This document shows, piece after piece, positions 50,592 through 59,995 of a stretch of DNA of 64,000 bases. The stretch lies in NCBI GenBank assembly GCA_035492775.1, contig DATJIW010000110.1, positions 73,214 through 137,213 of the forward strand, read 5' to 3'. Source of the DNA: DATJFQ01 sp035492775. GTDB lineage: Bacteria > Acidobacteriota > Vicinamibacteria > Vicinamibacterales > 2-12-FULL-66-21. Position 1 is the first letter of the stretch. The number at the start of each line of letters is the position of its first letter. A program made the translations under genes and the position numbers. Under the pieces are notes generated by a model. It was given only the letters and a program-made list of their open reading frames with translations. It was not told where the DNA came from and made no database searches.

Positions 50592-52544
50592 ATGCGCAAT
50601 CTCTCCCGGGCCGCTCTATTGGCGTTGCTCTTGACGCCGATTCGCGGCCAGGGAGCGATCCTCCCGGTCCCCCCTGACGTGACAACGGAGGGAGTACCGC
50701 CGATTCCGCAGGCGATCGCTGACAGCCTGTCACGATACGCCAACTTCACGTCCGCCCAGCTGCTGGCGTGGCATCCGACCAGGCGTGAAATCCTGCTCGT
50801 CACCCGCCTGGACGACGCACCGAAGCTCTATACGGTAGAGGCGCCAGGCAGACCGCCGCATCCGCTCAACGGTGTTCCGGTTTCCACGTCTGTGTGGGCG
50901 GGCTACGATCCCGCAAACCCCGGCTCGATCGTGTACGTGAAGGACGCCAGCGCCGGCGCCGAAGCGTACAACCTGTACAGGCTGGATCCCGCAACCGCCA
51001 CGTCCACGCTGCTCACCGACGGCAAGTCGCGCTATGCGGCACCGCCGCTGTCGGCACCCGTCTGGGCAAGGCAGGGAAAGTGGATCGCTTACGACTCAAC
51101 CGAGCGCAATGGAACCGATCGCGATCTCTACGTGATGCCGCCGTCCAACCCCGCGGCCGCCAGGCGCATCGCGCAGGTAGAGGGCATCTGGATCCCTCAG
51201 GATTGGTCGCCGGACGGCACCGCGTTGCTCGCGACCAACGAAATTTCTTCCGGTTCGATCTCGACATTGTGGCGCATCGACGTCCGGACGGGCGCCCGGC
51301 ATCCGATCGCCCCGTTGAAGGACAACGCTTACTGGGGCAACGCACGATTCACCGCAAACGGTCGATCGGTCGTCGCGATCAGCACGAGAGCCGGCGGTGT
51401 CGGCCGGATCTGGCGCTCGTCGTCCGACGGGACGTGGAACGCAATCTCACCGGAGCAGCAGGAAGTCAGCGAGTTCGAGTTGTCGCCGGACGGACGGATG
51501 GCAGCGATGATCGTCGACCGCGGCGACAGCGACGAACTGCGCGTCATCGACATCGACAACCGGAAGCCGCGGCGGATGCCGCCGCTTCCGCCGGGAGTGC
51601 TCAGTCATCTCCTCTGGCGTCCCGGATCTCGGGAGATCGGTTTCACCATTCAGACGGAGCATACGTTCGGCGACGTCTTCTCGATCGACGTCGCGACGGG
51701 CACGCTCACGCGCTGGACGAAAAGCGAGGCTGGCGGATTCGATCCCGACGTGCTTCCAGCCCCGCAGGTGATTTCGTGGCGCAGCTTCGACGGCCGCACG
51801 ATCTCCGGGCTCCTGTATCGTCCGGCGGCGCGCTTCACCGGCCCGCGTCCTGTCATGATCAACCTGCACGGCGGGCCTCAACTGAGAGCCCGTTCGATTT
51901 TCGTGGGGCGCAGTAACTACTTCCTGAACGAGCTCGGCGTCGCGATCATCTATCCGAACTACCGCGGGTCGTCAGGGTTCGGCGAGGAGTTCGCGGCGGC
52001 GGACGACGGGATGAAGCGAAGCGGCGCCGTCAAGGACATCGGCGCGCTCCTCGACTGGATCGGCACGAACCCGGCGCTCGACAAAGACAGGATCATGCTG
52101 ACCGGCGCGAGCTACGGCGGGTTTCTCGCGCTCGAAGCCGGCGCAGAGTACAACGACCGCATCCGGTGCATCTACGAAGGTGTGGGACAGACAAACCTGG
52201 TGACGTACCTCGAGCGGACCGACCCGTCCCGTCAGAACGATCGCAGGACCGAGTACGGCGACGAACGCAATCCCGCGATGCGCACGTTCCTCTTGTCGAT
52301 CTCTCCCGTGACGCATGCCTCCCTGCTGAAGAAGCCGCTCGCCATCGTGCATCCCGGCAACGATACGCGCGTGCCCGTCTCGCAGGCGCGCGAACTCATC
52401 GCGGCGGTGAGCGCCAACGGGACACCCGTCTGGTACATGGAATACGCCAACGCGGGCCACGACAGCTTTCCCCGCAACCGCGCCGACGACCAGTACAATT
52501 TCGCGTGCTGGATCGAGTTCGTGAAGCGATATCTCCTGAATTGA
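50592..52544 (+). CDS. Secreted S9-family peptidase (prolyl oligopeptidase-like)
   Basis: From ATG 50592 the product has 650 residues with a signal peptide (about 1-20). An N-terminal WD-like beta-propeller (TolB-type segments such as PQDWSPDGTALLATN and FELSPDGRMAAMIVD) leads into the alpha/beta hydrolase: MINLHGGPQLRA, YPNYRGSSGFGEEF, nucleophile Ser in LTGASYGGFLALEAG, Asp in HPGNDTRVPVSQ and His in NAGHDSFPR. Such enzymes cleave short peptides. ATG 50577 is an alternative, adding five residues, but lies inside the predicted -10 element. The gene is monocistronic. Confidence 0.92.
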   Translation: MRNLSRAALLALLLTPIRGQGAILPVPPDVTTEGVPPIPQAIADSLSRYANFTSAQLLAWHPTRREILLVTRLDDAPKLYTVEAPGRPPHPLNGVPVSTSVWAGYDPANPGSIVYVKDASAGAEAYNLYRLDPATATSTLLTDGKSRYAAPPLSAPVWARQGKWIAYDSTERNGTDRDLYVMPPSNPAAARRIAQVEGIWIPQDWSPDGTALLATNEISSGSISTLWRIDVRTGARHPIAPLKDNAYWGNARFTANGRSVVAISTRAGGVGRIWRSSSDGTWNAISPEQQEVSEFELSPDGRMAAMIVDRGDSDELRVIDIDNRKPRRMPPLPPGVLSHLLWRPGSREIGFTIQTEHTFGDVFSIDVATGTLTRWTKSEAGGFDPDVLPAPQVISWRSFDGRTISGLLYRPAARFTGPRPVMINLHGGPQLRARSIFVGRSNYFLNELGVAIIYPNYRGSSGFGEEFAAADDGMKRSGAVKDIGALLDWIGTNPALDKDRIMLTGASYGGFLALEAGAEYNDRIRCIYEGVGQTNLVTYLERTDPSRQNDRRTEYGDERNPAMRTFLLSISPVTHASLLKKPLAIVHPGNDTRVPVSQARELIAAVSANGTPVWYMEYANAGHDSFPRNRADDQYNFACWIEFVKRYLLN

Positions 52545-52554
52545 TCCGTCGCGC

Positions 52555-53874
52555 TCACACTTCCGGCGTTGCCGCCGCGCGCTCTCTTCGGACCACGCCG
52601 CGTCCCTCCTCGACGTCGACGAACGCCAGCAGCAACGCTCCGACGATGAAAAACGCGAGGACCGAGAGGATGGCGTTGCGGCTCGTACCGCTCCGTTCGA
52701 CGACCCACGCGAAGATGGCCGGGCCGAGAATTCCCGCGTATCGTTCGAACACGCCGAAGAACGCGAAGAACTCCGACGACTTCTGCCTCGGGATCATGCT
52801 TGCAAACAGCGACCGGCTCAGCGCTTGCGTGCCGCCCTGCACCATGCCGACGAGCACCGCGAGCGCGAAGAATTCCCAGGAGGAGCGCATGAAGTAGCCG
52901 AGGACCGTAATCACGGCGTACACACTCAGGCCGGCAAACACGGCGCGCTTGGCCCCGATGCGATCGGCCATCAGTCCGAACAGGAACGCGAACGGTATGC
53001 CGATGAACTGCGTGACGAGCAGCGCGACGATCATCGCGTTCTCGTCCAGTCCGATCTCCGCGCCATACGTCGTCGCCATGCGGATGATCGTCTGGATGCC
53101 GTCGTTGTAGATGAGGAACGCGAGGAGCAGCAGAAACGCCTGGCGGTACCGCCGAAGTTCGGCGAAGGTCTTCACGACCCGCCGAACGGCGATCGCCGCG
53201 ACGTTTCCGGAGTCCGAAGCGGTCCGCGATGCCGGCGGCTCGGGCACCGATCGAAAAAGCGGGATCGAGAAGACCACCCACCAGACGGCTACACTCGCCA
53301 GGCTCGCCCGTACGGCGACGCCGCGGTCGGCGAGCAGGAACCATCCGGGCTTGCTCATCATCAGGATGTTGATTGCGAGCAGCAGCCCGCCGCCAACGTA
53401 CCCGATCGCATAGCCGGCCGACGAAACGATATCGAGTTCGCTCTCCGTGACGAGGTGCGGCAGCAGCGATTCGTAGAACACGATGCTCGCGGCCACGCCG
53501 ACGTTGCCGACGACGAACAGCACGAGCGCGAGGATCCAGTCGCCCCTGCCGATGAAGAACATCGCACCGGTGGCGGAGGCGCCGATCGTCAGGAAGATGG
53601 CGATCATGCGCTTCTTCACGGGCCGGTAGTCCGCGATGGCGCCGAGGAGCGGAGCGATGATCGCCACGATCAGGATCGACCACGTAGTCGCCCACGCGAA
53701 CCGACTGGTTGCCACCGGCCCGGGGAGATCGGCGGCGGCGACTTTCGCGTAGTAGATCGGGAAGATTGCCGCGATGACGGTCGTCTGAAACGCCGAGTTG
53801 GCCCAGTCGTACATCGCCCAGGCACGCAGGTCGGTACGGCCGAGACCAATCCGGGTGAGCAGCCGCTGCAGCAT
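52555..53874 (-). CDS. MFS transporter, UMF1/Atg22-like
   Basis: This transporter of about 439 residues has 12 predicted helices. The start WAMYDWANSAFQTTVIAAIFPIYY, the DYRPVKKRM loop and FYESLLPHLVTE are typical of the UMF1 (Atg22-like) branch, whose substrates in bacteria are unknown. The ATG at 53874 shares a base with the stop of the AAA ATPase gene (TGATG), a sign of translational coupling; the ATG at 53898 is an alternative that would overlap that gene by 25 bases. The coupling to an ATPase of the STAND-like/ATPase_2 type is unusual and suggests a shared task. Confidence 0.9.
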   Translation of the reverse strand: MLQRLLTRIGLGRTDLRAWAMYDWANSAFQTTVIAAIFPIYYAKVAAADLPGPVATSRFAWATTWSILIVAIIAPLLGAIADYRPVKKRMIAIFLTIGASATGAMFFIGRGDWILALVLFVVGNVGVAASIVFYESLLPHLVTESELDIVSSAGYAIGYVGGGLLLAINILMMSKPGWFLLADRGVAVRASLASVAVWWVVFSIPLFRSVPEPPASRTASDSGNVAAIAVRRVVKTFAELRRYRQAFLLLLAFLIYNDGIQTIIRMATTYGAEIGLDENAMIVALLVTQFIGIPFAFLFGLMADRIGAKRAVFAGLSVYAVITVLGYFMRSSWEFFALAVLVGMVQGGTQALSRSLFASMIPRQKSSEFFAFFGVFERYAGILGPAIFAWVVERSGTSRNAILSVLAFFIVGALLLAFVDVEEGRGVVRRERAAATPEV

Positions 53875-55013
53875 CAAAACGTCCGCCGCGCGACCCACTC
53901 CCGCAGGAGCGAATCGGCTACGAGATAGCGCCCGCCCTCACGCGCCAGGATGTCATCGCGAACCAGGGCCGCCAGCGCGGCCTGCACGGTCGACGCGCCG
54001 CCGAGCCGGTGCCGCGCGCGCGCGTCCGCACCGAGCAGTTCGCGCCCGTCCTCGAGCACGGCAGCCCGGAGCGCGCCGCGCTGTGGAACCGTAAGCTTCT
54101 GCCACACCGCCTCAAAGAGCGAATGGTGTTCGTTCAGCAGCCGCCGCAGCGTTCCGTGCAGTTCGTCGACATCCGCCCGCCGTCCTCTCGCGGCGTGCAC
54201 GTCGTCCCACATCTCGTGTGCGAGGCGTTGAACGTCGTACGGAAGGTTGCCCGCAAGTTCGACGATGGCAGCGCCGAGGCCGGCCTCGGGGACGATGCCC
54301 GTTTTTTTGAATCGCCCTTCGACGTACGCGGCGAACTGGTCGGACGGGATCCGGTCGAGACGCATCACTGGTCCCGCCTTGTAGAAGGGGCGGCTGCGGC
54401 TCAGCATCCGTTCCATCAGGGTCGGCTCCGATCCGGAGAAGACGTAACCGACCTGCCGCTGGTGCTGCACAGCGGCGCGGAGCGCGTGCTCCACCTCGTG
54501 GCCGCCCTCGTCGAACGCGTTGATCGCCTGGAACTCGTCGAGTGCGACGGCCAGCCGGCGCCCCCGCAGGGTTGCGATGTGGGCGGGAAGCGCGAAGACC
54601 GCTTCCGCCAGCCGTGCGACGTCCGCCTTCGTCCGCGTGGCGGGGAAGGAGATCGAGAGCCGGGAGCCCGGCTCGACCCGCAGTTCCGGCCGCAGCGCGC
54701 CGAGCAACTCCATGACCCACGCCCGCACGCGATCCGGCCTGGCGTCGGCGACGAGCAGCGCCCTCGCGTACCCCTCGAGGAACGCGGGGTAGGAACTGTA
54801 GCTGCTGACGGTGACGTCAACGGCTAGCGCGCCACGCCTGCCCGCCGCCCGCAACGCCTGCTGGACGAGCGACGACTTGCCGTAGCGCCGCGGCGAAATG
54901 AGGAACACCTTCTGTCCGGCGAGCAGGTCCGCCGTGAGACGTCCCAGCTCCTCTTCGCGGTCCACGAATGCCGAGGCCGGCACGACCTCGCCGTAGACGA
55001 ACGGATTGTTCAT
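53874..55013 (-). CDS. AAA ATPase (archaeal ATPase_2 type) with C-terminal winged helix
   Basis: This 379-residue P-loop ATPase has FVDREEELGRLTADLLAG, Walker A in LISPRRYGKSSLVQQ (about 39-53), Walker B in LAVALDEFQAINAF, and sensor-like VFSGSEPTLMERML. It belongs to the ATPase_2 / MoxR-unrelated group common in archaea. The C-terminal 100 residues (LTVPQRGALRAAVLEDGREL, QAALAALVRDDILAREGGRYLV) look like a winged helix, so DNA binding is possible. ATG 55013 is preferred because it matches the family N terminus (NNPFVYGEVV); the open frame continues upstream to 55280 only as antisense-like sequence. Four ACGTA boxes precede it. It is coupled to the MFS gene. Confidence 0.88.
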   Translation of the reverse strand: MNNPFVYGEVVPASAFVDREEELGRLTADLLAGQKVFLISPRRYGKSSLVQQALRAAGRRGALAVDVTVSSYSSYPAFLEGYARALLVADARPDRVRAWVMELLGALRPELRVEPGSRLSISFPATRTKADVARLAEAVFALPAHIATLRGRRLAVALDEFQAINAFDEGGHEVEHALRAAVQHQRQVGYVFSGSEPTLMERMLSRSRPFYKAGPVMRLDRIPSDQFAAYVEGRFKKTGIVPEAGLGAAIVELAGNLPYDVQRLAHEMWDDVHAARGRRADVDELHGTLRRLLNEHHSLFEAVWQKLTVPQRGALRAAVLEDGRELLGADARARHRLGGASTVQAALAALVRDDILAREGGRYLVADSLLREWVARRTF

Positions 55014-55014
55014 G

Positions 55015-55050
55015 ACGTAAGTCGACGTAGTGAATACGTAGATTAACGTA
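55015..55050 (-). promoter_or_regulatory. Four ACGTA boxes in helical phase before the AAA ATPase
   Basis: ACGTA occurs at 55015, 55025, 55036 and 55046, i.e. at spacings of 10, 11 and 10 bases, directly before the start codon at 55013. The upstream box overlaps the end of the M28 peptidase gene. The spacing places all boxes on one face of the helix, as for a cooperative DNA-binding protein. Confidence 0.55.
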
Positions 55051-57355
55051 ATGCCGGCACGGGTGCAATCGGGCGGGGCAGGATCCAGCGGACCCGCGCC
55101 TGCCACACGGCGTGCTCCTGCGGCAGCCACGCCGGCAGGGACTGCCACCCGTCCCCGCCAGGGAACCGTGCAGACGTGACCGCCGCCCGCACCTGGTCGA
55201 GACGTCCTTCGAGGCCCGCACCGAATGCGGCGCGCCACGTCACGCCTTCCGCAGGTAGAGCCACGTAAATCGCCCGCCATTGTCCCGAGGCGACCGCGCC
55301 GGGCAGGTTCGTCCGCGCCGGTCTGACGCCTTCAGGGAGCGCGAATAGAACGGTCAGCCCCGGCTGCTTTGGAACGACGGTCATCGAGAGTTCGGTTCCC
55401 GCCCGAACGGGCGTAATGCTGAACGCCGACATCACGGCAGGCGCGGCGCCAGGCGGCGCCGCTGTCGTGCGGAACACGAACGGTCCACCCAGGCGGCCGA
55501 TGGGAATGCCCGCCGGAGGCGCGTCGAACGCGCGGGTCCAACCGCTTGGCGCACCGGGGGCGAGATCCAGTCCCGGCTCCTGGCCCCCGACTTCGTAGAT
55601 CGCGCTCGACCCCGAGGCATCGACGATGACGCGGGCTTCGCGCCGCTGTGGATTCTGCGGGGTGTAGGCAGGCGCGCGATATGCCAGCACACCGGTGGCG
55701 ATCGTCGCGGCAAGGAGGACGGCCGTCACGAATGATGGCCGCAGCACCGGCTTCGAGGCGGCGATCGCCGCAACGAATGGCGGGACGATCATGACGCCGG
55801 CCGCCAGCATCAACGCCGCGTATGCATAGACAGGAGTGATGATGGGCAGCCGTCCCAGGACCGCGACAGCGAAATGCAGCAGGTTTATCGTGTTACGGAT
55901 CCACAAGGTGCCTGCGACCGCCAGCACCAGCACGGATATCGCGCGCACGACGGGAGTTGGCGCCAGCGGCGCTGCAAGGAGTGACACGCCAGCAGCCAGG
56001 AGCGGCAGCGTCCACAGATAGCCCGCCGATGGCGCCATTGACGCCATCACGCCGGCCAGGAGCACCCAGATCGGAAGGGCGAGCGACCACGCCAGCATCG
56101 GATGACGGGGACCTCGAGCGCGCAGCGGAATCCACGTTCCAAGCCGTGCGACCAGCCATCCCGCGAGGAGCCCGACGATCAGCAGGAAGCTGAAGAACCG
56201 GTCTGGATGGGCGTACCACGGATGGTAGACGGTCCGCGTTTCGCGCAGCGCCCACGTTCCGCCGACGAGCGAGCCCGCAACGACGGCAACGCCGAACGCC
56301 GTCCAAACCAGATAGAAGAACCACCGCGCGAGGCCCTCCAGCCGGATGCTGGCAAGCAGCACTTTCACCCAGGCGAGCGTTCCGAACGCGAGCGCGGTGA
56401 TCGCGATGAGCCAGGCGACGGTTGATCCCCAGGCGAGCGCGATGGCGCTCCCTACGTCGAAGTAGGTCGACTCGCCGGGACTCCGCGCCGTCAGATCCCG
56501 GCCATCGAGCGCGAGCATCGTCTCGACTGTGTTTTCTCCGGTAGTTCGCAATGTGGCGTCCGGCACCCGGTCCGCCGTATCCCGTGCCGTGTGATACGCG
56601 TAGCTGTCGTCGACGACGGCGAAATTCAAGCCGGGAATGCCGCGGCGCTTGAAGATGGAAAAGTCAGTGTCGTTTGGCAGCCGCCGGTAGATCTCGACGG
56701 CGAAACTCATACCACGCGGGTGCGGAGCGGATGCGGCCCACGGCTTCACGATCCAGGGATTTTCCGGCCCCGCTTCGAACAGCATCGCGGTGCCGCTCGA
56801 TCCGGTGGCTTCAACGTTGACGTAGGCCTCCAGCCGATCCATCACATCGCGGTCGGTGGTCAACGCCGCAGCGCCCATGAGGCCGGCTTCCTCGCCGTCC
56901 GTCACGAGTACGGCGATCGTGTGACGCGGCTGCGCGCGGCCCGCGAGCACGCGTGCCGTCTCCAGCGAGACCGCGACACCGACGCCGTCGTCGGCCCCGC
57001 CCGGCGAATCAGGAGCCGAATCGTAGTGAGATAAGAGCCCCAGGGCGCCGCTTTCAGTGCCGGGTTTGATTGCAATGATGTTGCTGACGTGGGCGGTGAG
57101 CCCGAACTCCGGCCGGCGCGCATCCGTTTCCTGCACGCGGACGTCGTAGCCGTAGAGCTTGAGCTGATCGACGATGTAAGCACGCGCCCGTGCGTTTTCA
57201 GGTGTCCCGACGGCTCGGCTGCCGATCGTACCGGCGAGCATGCCAAGGTGGGCGCGGGCATTCTCGACGGAGAACCGCGGCGCCGCGCGGACGCACCCTG
57301 CGAGGGCGATAGTGGTGATGAATATATAAGTAACCTGGCCGCAGCGCTGCCGCAT
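55043..57355 (-). CDS. M28-family metallopeptidase with multi-helix C terminus
   Basis: This protein of about 770 residues has a signal or anchor helix (to about 20, ending AGC), an M28 peptidase domain with zinc ligands in LLSHYDSAPDSPGGADDG and DGEEAGLMGA (the catalytic Glu in the EE pair), and further His/Asp ligands in DTDFSIF and YAYHTARDT. From about 310 to 570 there are eight or nine membrane helices, then a C-terminal extracytoplasmic domain. The layout recalls ER metallopeptidase 1 (ERMP1) and other large membrane M28 proteins. ATG 57355 has a TACGCT 6 bases before it and is preferred to 57373. Confidence 0.9.
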   Translation of the reverse strand: MRQRCGQVTYIFITTIALAGCVRAAPRFSVENARAHLGMLAGTIGSRAVGTPENARARAYIVDQLKLYGYDVRVQETDARRPEFGLTAHVSNIIAIKPGTESGALGLLSHYDSAPDSPGGADDGVGVAVSLETARVLAGRAQPRHTIAVLVTDGEEAGLMGAAALTTDRDVMDRLEAYVNVEATGSSGTAMLFEAGPENPWIVKPWAASAPHPRGMSFAVEIYRRLPNDTDFSIFKRRGIPGLNFAVVDDSYAYHTARDTADRVPDATLRTTGENTVETMLALDGRDLTARSPGESTYFDVGSAIALAWGSTVAWLIAITALAFGTLAWVKVLLASIRLEGLARWFFYLVWTAFGVAVVAGSLVGGTWALRETRTVYHPWYAHPDRFFSFLLIVGLLAGWLVARLGTWIPLRARGPRHPMLAWSLALPIWVLLAGVMASMAPSAGYLWTLPLLAAGVSLLAAPLAPTPVVRAISVLVLAVAGTLWIRNTINLLHFAVAVLGRLPIITPVYAYAALMLAAGVMIVPPFVAAIAASKPVLRPSFVTAVLLAATIATGVLAYRAPAYTPQNPQRREARVIVDASGSSAIYEVGGQEPGLDLAPGAPSGWTRAFDAPPAGIPIGRLGGPFVFRTTAAPPGAAPAVMSAFSITPVRAGTELSMTVVPKQPGLTVLFALPEGVRPARTNLPGAVASGQWRAIYVALPAEGVTWRAAFGAGLEGRLDQVRAAVTSARFPGGDGWQSLPAWLPQEHAVWQARVRWILPRPIAPVPALR

Positions 57356-57361
57356 GCGCTG

Positions 57362-57367
57362 AGCGTA
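57362..57367 (-). promoter_or_regulatory. Leaderless-type -10 element (TACGCT)
   Basis: On the minus strand TACGCT ends 6 bases before the M28 peptidase ATG at 57355. Confidence 0.45.
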
Positions 57368-57441
57368 GCTCAAGTCCGGAAGGCCGTCGTCCGTTACATT
57401 GTCCGCCGCTCGGTACCGGGTCGCCTTTCGAGGTTCGGCGT

Positions 57442-58140
57442 TCAGCGGAGCGTTACGTCGCCCGAGAAAGTCTTGAACCGAAATTGGGTGTCGCCGCCCG
57501 ATCCGATATCGCCCTGCATCCGGCTGTGGCGGCTCGACGTGTGGACCGTGATGGGCCGCTCCGAGCTGATGCGCCCGCTGAAGCTGTCGAAATCGATTTG
57601 CCCGTTCGGCGTCGAGGCGAACGCGACTTCGATATCGCCGCTGAACGTCTCGGCGTCGATCGCGCCTGCGGCACCGCTCACCCGGAGGTCACCCGAGAAG
57701 GCGTGCAGCTTCTGGGTGCCCGCAACGCCGGAAACGTCGACCTTGCTGGAAAAGACCTTGATGTCGAGGTCGCTCTGCCGCGGCACCTGGATCTCGAAAT
57801 CGGTCTCGACGACGTTGTCGTTGTGCTCGTGCCAGGACGCATCCCGGTGATTGGCTTCGATGGCGATTTCGTTGGCGTCGACCTGGACGTCGATTTTGAT
57901 GTGGTCGAGCCTTTCTCGCGAGGCGTGGCGCAGGGCGTGGATGACCACGTCATTCGAGTCGCCGCCGGTTATCGTCACCTTGCCCGAGAAATTGTTCAAT
58001 CGGATCCGGCCGCCCGAATGGAAGGGGACTGTCCGGTCGAACGGCTCGGTTTCAGCCGCTTCGGCCCGCATGACCCCCGCAAAGGCCACGACACAGGCAG
58101 CGGCGGATGCGATCGCGGCGCACTTTCGAAGCTGTTTCAT
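57442..58140 (-). CDS. Secreted DUF4097-like beta-repeat protein
   Basis: This 232-residue exported protein has a signal peptide (about 1-28, ending AEA) and strand repeats around (F/S)SG(K/D): NFSGKVTITGG, FSSKVDVSGVAG, AFSGDLRVSGAAG, TFSGDIEVAF, SFSGRISSE, TFSGDVTLR, about 18-26 residues apart. This is the DUF4097/DUF4098-type beta-solenoid, related in layout to the protein at 21680. GAGGAG lies before the ATG. It is the second gene of a minus-strand series after ggt (50-base gap). The function is unknown, but it is probably a periplasmic or surface protein. Confidence 0.8.
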   Translation of the reverse strand: MKQLRKCAAIASAAACVVAFAGVMRAEAAETEPFDRTVPFHSGGRIRLNNFSGKVTITGGDSNDVVIHALRHASRERLDHIKIDVQVDANEIAIEANHRDASWHEHNDNVVETDFEIQVPRQSDLDIKVFSSKVDVSGVAGTQKLHAFSGDLRVSGAAGAIDAETFSGDIEVAFASTPNGQIDFDSFSGRISSERPITVHTSSRHSRMQGDIGSGGDTQFRFKTFSGDVTLR

Positions 58141-58190
58141 GAAAACTCCTCGCCGCCAGAATTAGACGGAGCGCCGCGCGGCAGGGTTGC

Positions 58191-59939
58191 CTATTGCCCC
58201 TGGGCGCCCGAGGCCAACTGCCTGGGCTTCGACACCTTCCCATCGCTCGTTCGCCTGTCGTTCGCCCCCCAGGCCACACCGGACTCGTCGATCAGTATCG
58301 AGTTCGCATCTCCCTGCCGCCCGCCCACGTTCACGGTGTGGCCCATCGCGCGAAGTTTCTCGACGACGTCGACGGGGACGCCGTCCTTTTCGATTTGCAC
58401 GGTGTCGGGGAGCCACTGGTGGTGTATGCGCGGGGCGTCGACGGCGTCACGCACGTTCAGGCCGAATTCGGTGACTCCCAGGACGACCGACAAGACGGTA
58501 TTGATGATCGTGCGTCCACCGGGCGATCCGGTGACCAGCGCGAGCTTGCCGTCCCTGGCCAGGATCACGGGAGACATCGAGCTGAGCATCCGTTTGCCCG
58601 GATCGATCAGATTCGCGGGCGTGCCGATGTTGCCCTTCAAGTCGGTCACACCGGGATGCTTGTTGAAGTCACCCATCTCGTTGTTCAGCAGAAATCCAGC
58701 GCCCTTGACGACGACGTGCGAGCCGAAGCCGCCCTCGAGCGTGAACGTGTTCGAAACCGCCATTCCGTCTCTGTCGACGACCGAGAAATGCGTCGTCTCG
58801 TCGGGTTCACCCGTCTGATCCGGGGTGACGATGTCCTTTCCAAGTTCGACGCTGCTCGTCGCATGGTCGGGATCTATGCCGCTGCTCAGCGTCTTCGCGT
58901 ACTCCTTCGACGCGAGCCGGTCAACGGGCACGTCGACGAAGTCCGGATCGCCGAGGTAGCGAGCGCGATCCAGGTACGCGCGCCGCATCGCCTCGATTTG
59001 CAGGTGCAGCGACTCGGCGGAGTTGCGTCCCTTGGATTTCAGATCGAACGGCTCGAGGATGTTGAGCATCTCGATGAGCCCAATCCCTCCGGAACTCGGC
59101 GGCGGCATCGCGATGATGTCGTAGCCGCGGAACGTGCCCCGGACCGGTGCACGTTCCTTGGCCTCGTAGGCTGCGAGATCCTTTTTCGTGATCAGGCCGC
59201 CGTGGGCCGACATCTCTGCAGCGATACGATCCCCGATCCATCCCTTGTAAAACACGTCGGGGCCGTCGGTCGCAATCGCATGCAGCGTCCTGGCGAGGTC
59301 TTTCAGCACGAGCCGGTCGCCTCCGGCCCACTTGCCACCACCCGCTTTGCCATATTCCGCGACCGATGCCGGGTACGGCGCCATCGCGCCCGCCACCTGA
59401 GTGTTCAGGCTGTGTGCGAGGCTGTCCGACAGCGGGAAGCCCGTCTCCGCCAGCTGTGCAGCCGGGGCCACGACGTCTCGCCACGGCAGCTTCCCGAAAC
59501 GCTGGTGTGCGAGTGCGAGTCCTCGGACGGTGCCGGGAACCCCCGGCGCCAGATAGCCCGTGTTCGTGAGACGGATGTCGATCTTGCCCTCGCGCAGGTA
59601 CATCCCTCGCGTCGATGCGAGAGGCGCTGTCTCGCGGTAATCGAACGTCGTCGCGCTCCCGTCGGCCGCGCGCACGATCATGAATCCCCCGCCGCCGATA
59701 TTGCCGGCGCTCGGGTGCGTAACGGCGAGCGCGAACGCGGTCGCAACGGCGGCGTCGACGGCATTGCCGCCGCGCGCCAGCACGGCGGCGCCGACGTCGC
59801 ACGCTGGCGCTGACGTGCAGACGACCAGTCCTTCCCGCGACGAGATACCCGCGTCGCGGTCGATCGCGATCGGTGCCGCCGTGAACGCCACGCAGGCCGC
59901 AGCGACCAGCACCATCACCCTTCTCATCTGGTTCTCCAC
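58191..59939 (-). CDS. ggt: Gamma-glutamyltransferase
   Basis: This 582-residue secreted enzyme cleaves the gamma-glutamyl bond of glutathione and related compounds and matures by self-cleavage. The nucleophile of the small subunit is the second Thr of DETTHFSVV, residue about 383. Other marks are NIGGGGFMIV, GVPGTVRGLALAHQRFG, and SMSPVILARDG with TGSPGGRTIINTV. The signal peptide occupies about 5-22. The start is GTG 59939; ATG 59927 is an alternative with GGAG upstream. It heads a run of minus-strand genes, but gaps and own promoters leave the operon extent open. Confidence 0.95.
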   Translation of the reverse strand: MENQMRRVMVLVAAACVAFTAAPIAIDRDAGISSREGLVVCTSAPACDVGAAVLARGGNAVDAAVATAFALAVTHPSAGNIGGGGFMIVRAADGSATTFDYRETAPLASTRGMYLREGKIDIRLTNTGYLAPGVPGTVRGLALAHQRFGKLPWRDVVAPAAQLAETGFPLSDSLAHSLNTQVAGAMAPYPASVAEYGKAGGGKWAGGDRLVLKDLARTLHAIATDGPDVFYKGWIGDRIAAEMSAHGGLITKKDLAAYEAKERAPVRGTFRGYDIIAMPPPSSGGIGLIEMLNILEPFDLKSKGRNSAESLHLQIEAMRRAYLDRARYLGDPDFVDVPVDRLASKEYAKTLSSGIDPDHATSSVELGKDIVTPDQTGEPDETTHFSVVDRDGMAVSNTFTLEGGFGSHVVVKGAGFLLNNEMGDFNKHPGVTDLKGNIGTPANLIDPGKRMLSSMSPVILARDGKLALVTGSPGGRTIINTVLSVVLGVTEFGLNVRDAVDAPRIHHQWLPDTVQIEKDGVPVDVVEKLRAMGHTVNVGGRQGDANSILIDESGVAWGANDRRTSDGKVSKPRQLASGAQGQ

Positions 59940-59949
59940 AAGAGACGGA

Positions 59950-59955
59950 AGCGTA
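59950..59955 (-). promoter_or_regulatory. -10-like element (TACGCT) of ggt
   Basis: On the minus strand TACGCT ends 10 bases before the GTG start at 59939 and 22 bases before the ATG alternative at 59927, where a short leader with GGAG would be made. Confidence 0.35.
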
Positions 59956-59995
59956 CACCGAACGTCAGACGGAAGGCGAGATTCTTGCAGCCGCG

